NCBI GenBank assembly: GCA_038230695.1
Contig: JBBRMT010000102.1
Coordinates: forward strand, 1-14,845
Length of the DNA: 14,845 nucleotides
Origin: QHBQ01 sp038230695
GTDB lineage: Bacteria > Chloroflexota > Chloroflexia > QHBQ01
Reading direction: 5' to 3'
Numbering within the stretch: the stretch's first letter is position 1; the number at the start of each line of letters is the position of its first letter. Positions 12,049-14,845 of this stretch are shown here, piece by piece. The notes beneath the pieces were generated by a model. It was not told the DNA's origin, did no database searches, and saw only the letters and a list, made by a program, of their open reading frames with translations. The position numbers were made by a program, and so were the translations under genes.

Positions 12049-13536
12049 TTAGATACCGGCTTCTTGGGCGTAATGCTCGTTATCCTCGCGCCAGCCGCCC
12101 TGCCCTTCGCCGACAGCGCGATAATCGGCGACGAACTCGATCGCCCGCAGGTACTTGACCATCTTGAAGCCTAGTTGGGTCTCGACGCGCAGGCGCAGCG
12201 GCGCACCGTGAGCCACGGGCAGCGTCTCGCCATTCATCGCGTAGGCGAGCATCGTCTGGGGATGGTTCGCCAGCTCCAGGTCAATCGTCTCGTAGTAGCA
12301 GCCCGCGCCATCTGGCTCCGGCTCCGATTTGGCCTTGTCGTCAAGCGCGTGGAAGACCAGGTAGCGGGCTTCCGGCCGGGGCTGGCACTGCGCGACGATA
12401 TAACTGAGCGGCACGCCCGCCCACTCGGCGATACCCGACCAGCCCTGGATGCAGACGTGCTTGGTAGTCTGCTCCTGGCGCGGCATCGCCTTTATCTCAT
12501 CCAGCGACAGGGAGAGCGGCTGGGCCACCAGACCGCTAACCTCCAGCCGCCAGTCGGCAAAGCCTTTGTCGGCCATTGCCTGATAGCGGGCATCGTTGGG
12601 CGGGCGGCCATTGACCCGTAGGAAGGATGACACCTGATCGGCGCGGTAATGCTGCTTCGAGATCTCGTGGTGGAAAAGCACCCGCCAGAGCGGTTCGGAG
12701 ATGGGCTGAAGCAGATGCTGCCAGCGACGCGGCGCACGCAATGAACCAGCCGTGCCAACGATATGAATAAGCACGATGAATAGCAGCGCGATCACCGCGA
12801 TAATCACCGCCAGCCCCTGGTTGGCCTGTTCGCTGCCGAACACCATCTTCGCCAACTCCTGGGGCAAGCCGTGCAGCACCACCATCAGCACGTGGATGAT
12901 GACGAAGATGGTGAAGGCGAGCAGGCAGAGGAAGTGCAGGCTGCGTGCGCCCTGCCGCCCATGAAAGATTTTGGTATACCAGGGGAAGCGGGCGGCCACG
13001 GCGGGCGACATTGCCGCGCCGGTGGCGATCGTCAGGGGAGTGAGCAGGAAGACGACCCCGAAGTAGCTCAACTGCTGCAAGGCATTGTAGCCACTGGTCT
13101 GCACGATGTTGAAGCTGAGGTAGCTCAACAGGTCGCTCCACGCCTGGGGGAAGATTGACCACGAGGTCGGCACCAGCCGCTGCCATTCGTCGGCGGTGAA
13201 CAGCAGTATCACATAGACGAGGCCGGTGAGGATCCAGCCAATCAGCGCGGCGAAATGCCATTGGCGGCCCAGGCCCAGGTTGCGGTGGCCGGGCAGCGCC
13301 AGCCAGGAAGAGAACGCCTCCTGCTCATCCCGCGAGGTCCACAACTCGTCCTTTGGCATCTGCCTCTTGGTAAACTTGAGCCAGGCGTTATCGGTGCGCG
13401 TATTGTCGTTCCAGTACAGCTTGGGGTGGGCGCTGAGGATCTCCAGGCCGCTGCGGATCAACAGCGAGAGGAACAGGATGTTCAACAGGTGGGTGGCGCG
13501 TAGCCACACCGGGAAGTCGAGGGCGATGGTAGGCAT
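12049..13536 (-). CDS. Fused cytochrome b561-type membrane domain and molybdopterin oxidoreductase
   Basis: 495 residues. The N-terminal half has five hydrophobic helices (about 10-30, 95-115, 155-177, 200-222, 244-265) with His residues placed for haem ligation (RATHLLN, SLHFLCLL, IIHVLM, VLIHIVG), as in cytochrome b561/hydrogenase b-type subunits. The C-terminal half (about 300-480) is a sulfite-oxidase-type molybdopterin domain: HVCIQGWSGIAEWAGVPL holds the Cys that ligates molybdenum, and NGETLPVAHGAPLRLRVE is the typical later motif. This resembles a YedY-YedZ pair made as one chain: the enzyme part reduces or oxidises a small substrate and the haem part exchanges electrons with the quinone pool. 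Substrate is unknown. No Tat signal is visible. SD AAGGAG lies 9 bases before the ATG. Confidence 0.88.
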   Translation of the reverse strand: MPTIALDFPVWLRATHLLNILFLSLLIRSGLEILSAHPKLYWNDNTRTDNAWLKFTKRQMPKDELWTSRDEQEAFSSWLALPGHRNLGLGRQWHFAALIGWILTGLVYVILLFTADEWQRLVPTSWSIFPQAWSDLLSYLSFNIVQTSGYNALQQLSYFGVVFLLTPLTIATGAAMSPAVAARFPWYTKIFHGRQGARSLHFLCLLAFTIFVIIHVLMVVLHGLPQELAKMVFGSEQANQGLAVIIAVIALLFIVLIHIVGTAGSLRAPRRWQHLLQPISEPLWRVLFHHEISKQHYRADQVSSFLRVNGRPPNDARYQAMADKGFADWRLEVSGLVAQPLSLSLDEIKAMPRQEQTTKHVCIQGWSGIAEWAGVPLSYIVAQCQPRPEARYLVFHALDDKAKSEPEPDGAGCYYETIDLELANHPQTMLAYAMNGETLPVAHGAPLRLRVETQLGFKMVKYLRAIEFVADYRAVGEGQGGWREDNEHYAQEAGI

Positions 13537-13568
13537 TTGCTTTGGCTCCTTGTCTGGCGCTGCAGGTT

Positions 13569-13662
13569 ATACCAATTAGCTAAGGAGATGGTGTATTATT
13601 CGTAGGGGCGAACCGTTGTTCGCCCTGGCCCAATTTGCACTAGCTCCAAACATAATTGGTAT
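13569..13662. mobile_element. MITE-like element, 94 bp
   Basis: ATACCAATTA (13569-13578) and its exact complement TAATTGGTAT (13653-13662) bound a 94-bp segment. The arms extend as imperfect repeats to 26 bp with about 19 matches. Inside is a hairpin, AGGGGCGAAC-cgtt-GTTCGCCCT (13603-13625). No coding capacity. A similar left end occurs at 8529-8555. No clear target-site duplication was seen. It lies 33 bp upstream of the oxidoreductase start. Confidence 0.5.
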
Positions 13663-13752
13663 TAGACAGCAGTATTCGTGCCATACGTTTAGTTCGGAGC
13701 AGCAATCGTGCGACAAATACGCCTTTAGACTGATACCCCACCCTGCTCCACC

Positions 13753-13761
13753 TGCTATAAT
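13753..13761 (+). promoter_or_regulatory. Extended -10 promoter of the Hsp70-like gene
   Basis: TGC-TATAAT (TGNTATAAT) at 13753-13761 with no good -35, as usual for extended -10 promoters. Start predicted near 13768, leader about 45 bases. Confidence 0.55.
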
Positions 13762-13811
13762 ACTTACCCGTCCCCCCACCCGAATATCAGAATAGATGAG
13801 AGGAGCAGACA

Positions 13812-14845
13812 TTGCCCCCTATTACCCTGGCCGCCGCTTACCAGGCGTATGCCACGCAGCAAGCCCAACCTGTTCGCCCCATCGTTCGCAAGTTCGTCAC
13901 CTGGTGTGGCGACCACGCCCGTACCACCAGCCTGACCCCCGCCCGTGTTGAAGATTATATTGCGACCCGCTCCGGCAACGATCCGCAACTGCCTGCCGAT
14001 TGGAAGGCGATAGGGGCGTTCCTCGCCTGGCTGAAAGAGCAGGGCTATACCACGCTCGATCTTGCCGCTGATATTGAATTGCCCAAGCCACTCAAGCTGA
14101 AAGAAGGCCGCCCTCGCGCTGAAGATGCGCCCATTGTGGAAAGCGCCAAATACTTTTACGTCAATCGCGGCCTGCCCGCCTCGGACTTGCGCCTGGGCAT
14201 AGATTTCGGCACCAGCAACAGCAGCGCCGCGCTGTTCGATGGCCGTAATGTGACTATGTTTCCGATTGACCCCCACAACCGCTCGGCCACCAACGCCCGC
14301 TCACTCCTCTATGTCAATCGGGCAGGCGAACACTTCATCGGAACCGACGCGCTGCAAACCTACTTCCATGACAACACTGGCCGCCCGGTGCAACTGACCA
14401 ACAAGCGCATCGGCGAATACGAGTTTATCGCTTCGGAGATGTTCTACGTAGATACTCTATACGTGGAGGTGGACGAGGCCGAGCCAGGACGCTTCTTTCA
14501 GAGCCTGAAGACCGCGCTGCGCTCCACCATCTCTCGCCCTACTAATGTATTCAACACCCTCTACACAGTGGAAGACCTGATTGCTGTGTTCCTTGCCGAG
14601 TTGAAAGCGCGGGTAGAGGCGACGGTCGGCCAACGCATTGACCGCTTGCACGTAGGTCGCCCGGTGCGCTACTCGCTGGATGAGGCGATTAACACGGCGG
14701 CGGCGCTGCGGATGCTGGATGCCTGCCACGAGGCGGGCTTCACCGATGTGCAGTTCGAGTACGAGCCGGTGGCCGCCGCGCTATATTACGAAACCACGAT
14801 TAGCCAACCCCAGAATGTGCTAGTGTTCGACTTTGGTGGTGGCAC
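13812..14845 (+). CDS. Hsp70-like ATPase with an N-terminal SAM-like extension, partial
   Basis: 344 codons to the window edge, with no stop reached. The frame has a TGA at 13797 and no ATG or GTG near the beginning; the only fitting start is TTG at 13812, with AGGAG (13801-13805) 6 bases upstream. Residues 1-105 are helical and resemble the core-binding SAM-like domain of tyrosine recombinases (SLTPARVEDYIA ... FLAWLKEQGYTTLDLAADIE). From about residue 128 the actin-like ATPase begins: LGIDFGTSNSS (phosphate 1), GRPVRYS, EYEPVAAALYY, and VFDFGGGT (phosphate 2) at the edge. The family covers DnaK-like and YegD-like proteins; the lack of a standard DnaK N-terminus and neighbours favours a YegD-like or specialised protein. 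Catalytic residues seen so far are intact. Confidence 0.85.
   Translation, partial: MPPITLAAAYQAYATQQAQPVRPIVRKFVTWCGDHARTTSLTPARVEDYIATRSGNDPQLPADWKAIGAFLAWLKEQGYTTLDLAADIELPKPLKLKEGRPRAEDAPIVESAKYFYVNRGLPASDLRLGIDFGTSNSSAALFDGRNVTMFPIDPHNRSATNARSLLYVNRAGEHFIGTDALQTYFHDNTGRPVQLTNKRIGEYEFIASEMFYVDTLYVEVDEAEPGRFFQSLKTALRSTISRPTNVFNTLYTVEDLIAVFLAELKARVEATVGQRIDRLHVGRPVRYSLDEAINTAAALRMLDACHEAGFTDVQFEYEPVAAALYYETTISQPQNVLVFDFGGG

Noticed and set aside
12536..13261. Minus-strand frame of 241 codons inside the oxidoreductase gene
   Set aside because: An Arg/Ala-rich shadow of a well-recognised gene in another frame of the same strand.

Overview
The window looks like a chromosomal piece of a member of the Chloroflexota, probably class Chloroflexia. 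This is inferred from gene content: an M14 carboxypeptidase joined to three SLH domains by a Thr/Pro linker, a CGNR zinc-finger regulator, a cytochrome b/sulfite-oxidase-type fusion and an Hsp70-like protein. No rRNA or tRNA is present to confirm it. Promoters resemble the sigma-70 consensus and most genes have clear Shine-Dalgarno (SD) sites. No tRNA, rRNA, CRISPR array, transposase or complete insertion sequence was found.

Layout. (1) 111-2745, minus: a secreted, SLH-anchored zinc carboxypeptidase broken by an in-frame amber codon and a one-base frameshift. (2) 3079-3633, plus: a membrane-anchored coiled-coil protein with a PepSY-like tail. Its stop codon shares a CTAG palindrome with the stop of (3), the convergent asparagine synthetase asnB, 3630-5552, minus. 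(4) 5553-5877: two outward-facing promoters, for asnB and for a Gly/Ala-rich membrane protein (5878-6726, plus). (5) 6750-7307, minus: an unrecognised hydrophilic protein. (6) ruvA, 7545-8147, plus, preceded by a 35-codon leader ORF made largely of heptanucleotide repeats, whose stop overlaps the ruvA start. (7) 8148-8632: no gene, several repeats and hairpins. (8) 8633-10548, minus: a two-gene ABC-2 exporter operon with a near-consensus promoter and a TetR-like operator. (9) 10779-11244, minus: two small-protein genes (41 and 68 aa) ending in a strong terminator. (10) 11297-11391: two face-to-face consensus promoters carrying two copies of a dyad operator, between the small genes and a CGNR regulator (11420-12043, plus). 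(11) 12049-13536, minus: the membrane cytochrome b/molybdopterin oxidoreductase fusion. (12) 13569-13662: a small MITE-like element. (13) 13812 to the right edge, plus: an Hsp70-like ATPase with an N-terminal integrase-SAM-like extension, starting at TTG and cut by the window end.

How the genes fit together. No single pathway spans the window. The most coherent unit is the CGNR regulator with its divergent small-protein operon: twin operator dyads sit on both promoters, so autoregulation and co-regulation are likely. The second theme is heptanucleotide tandem repeats of different sequence directly upstream of asnB, the 6750-7307 gene and ruvA, and at the end of the ABC permease. At ruvA, the repeat number sets the frame of the leader ORF relative to ruvA.
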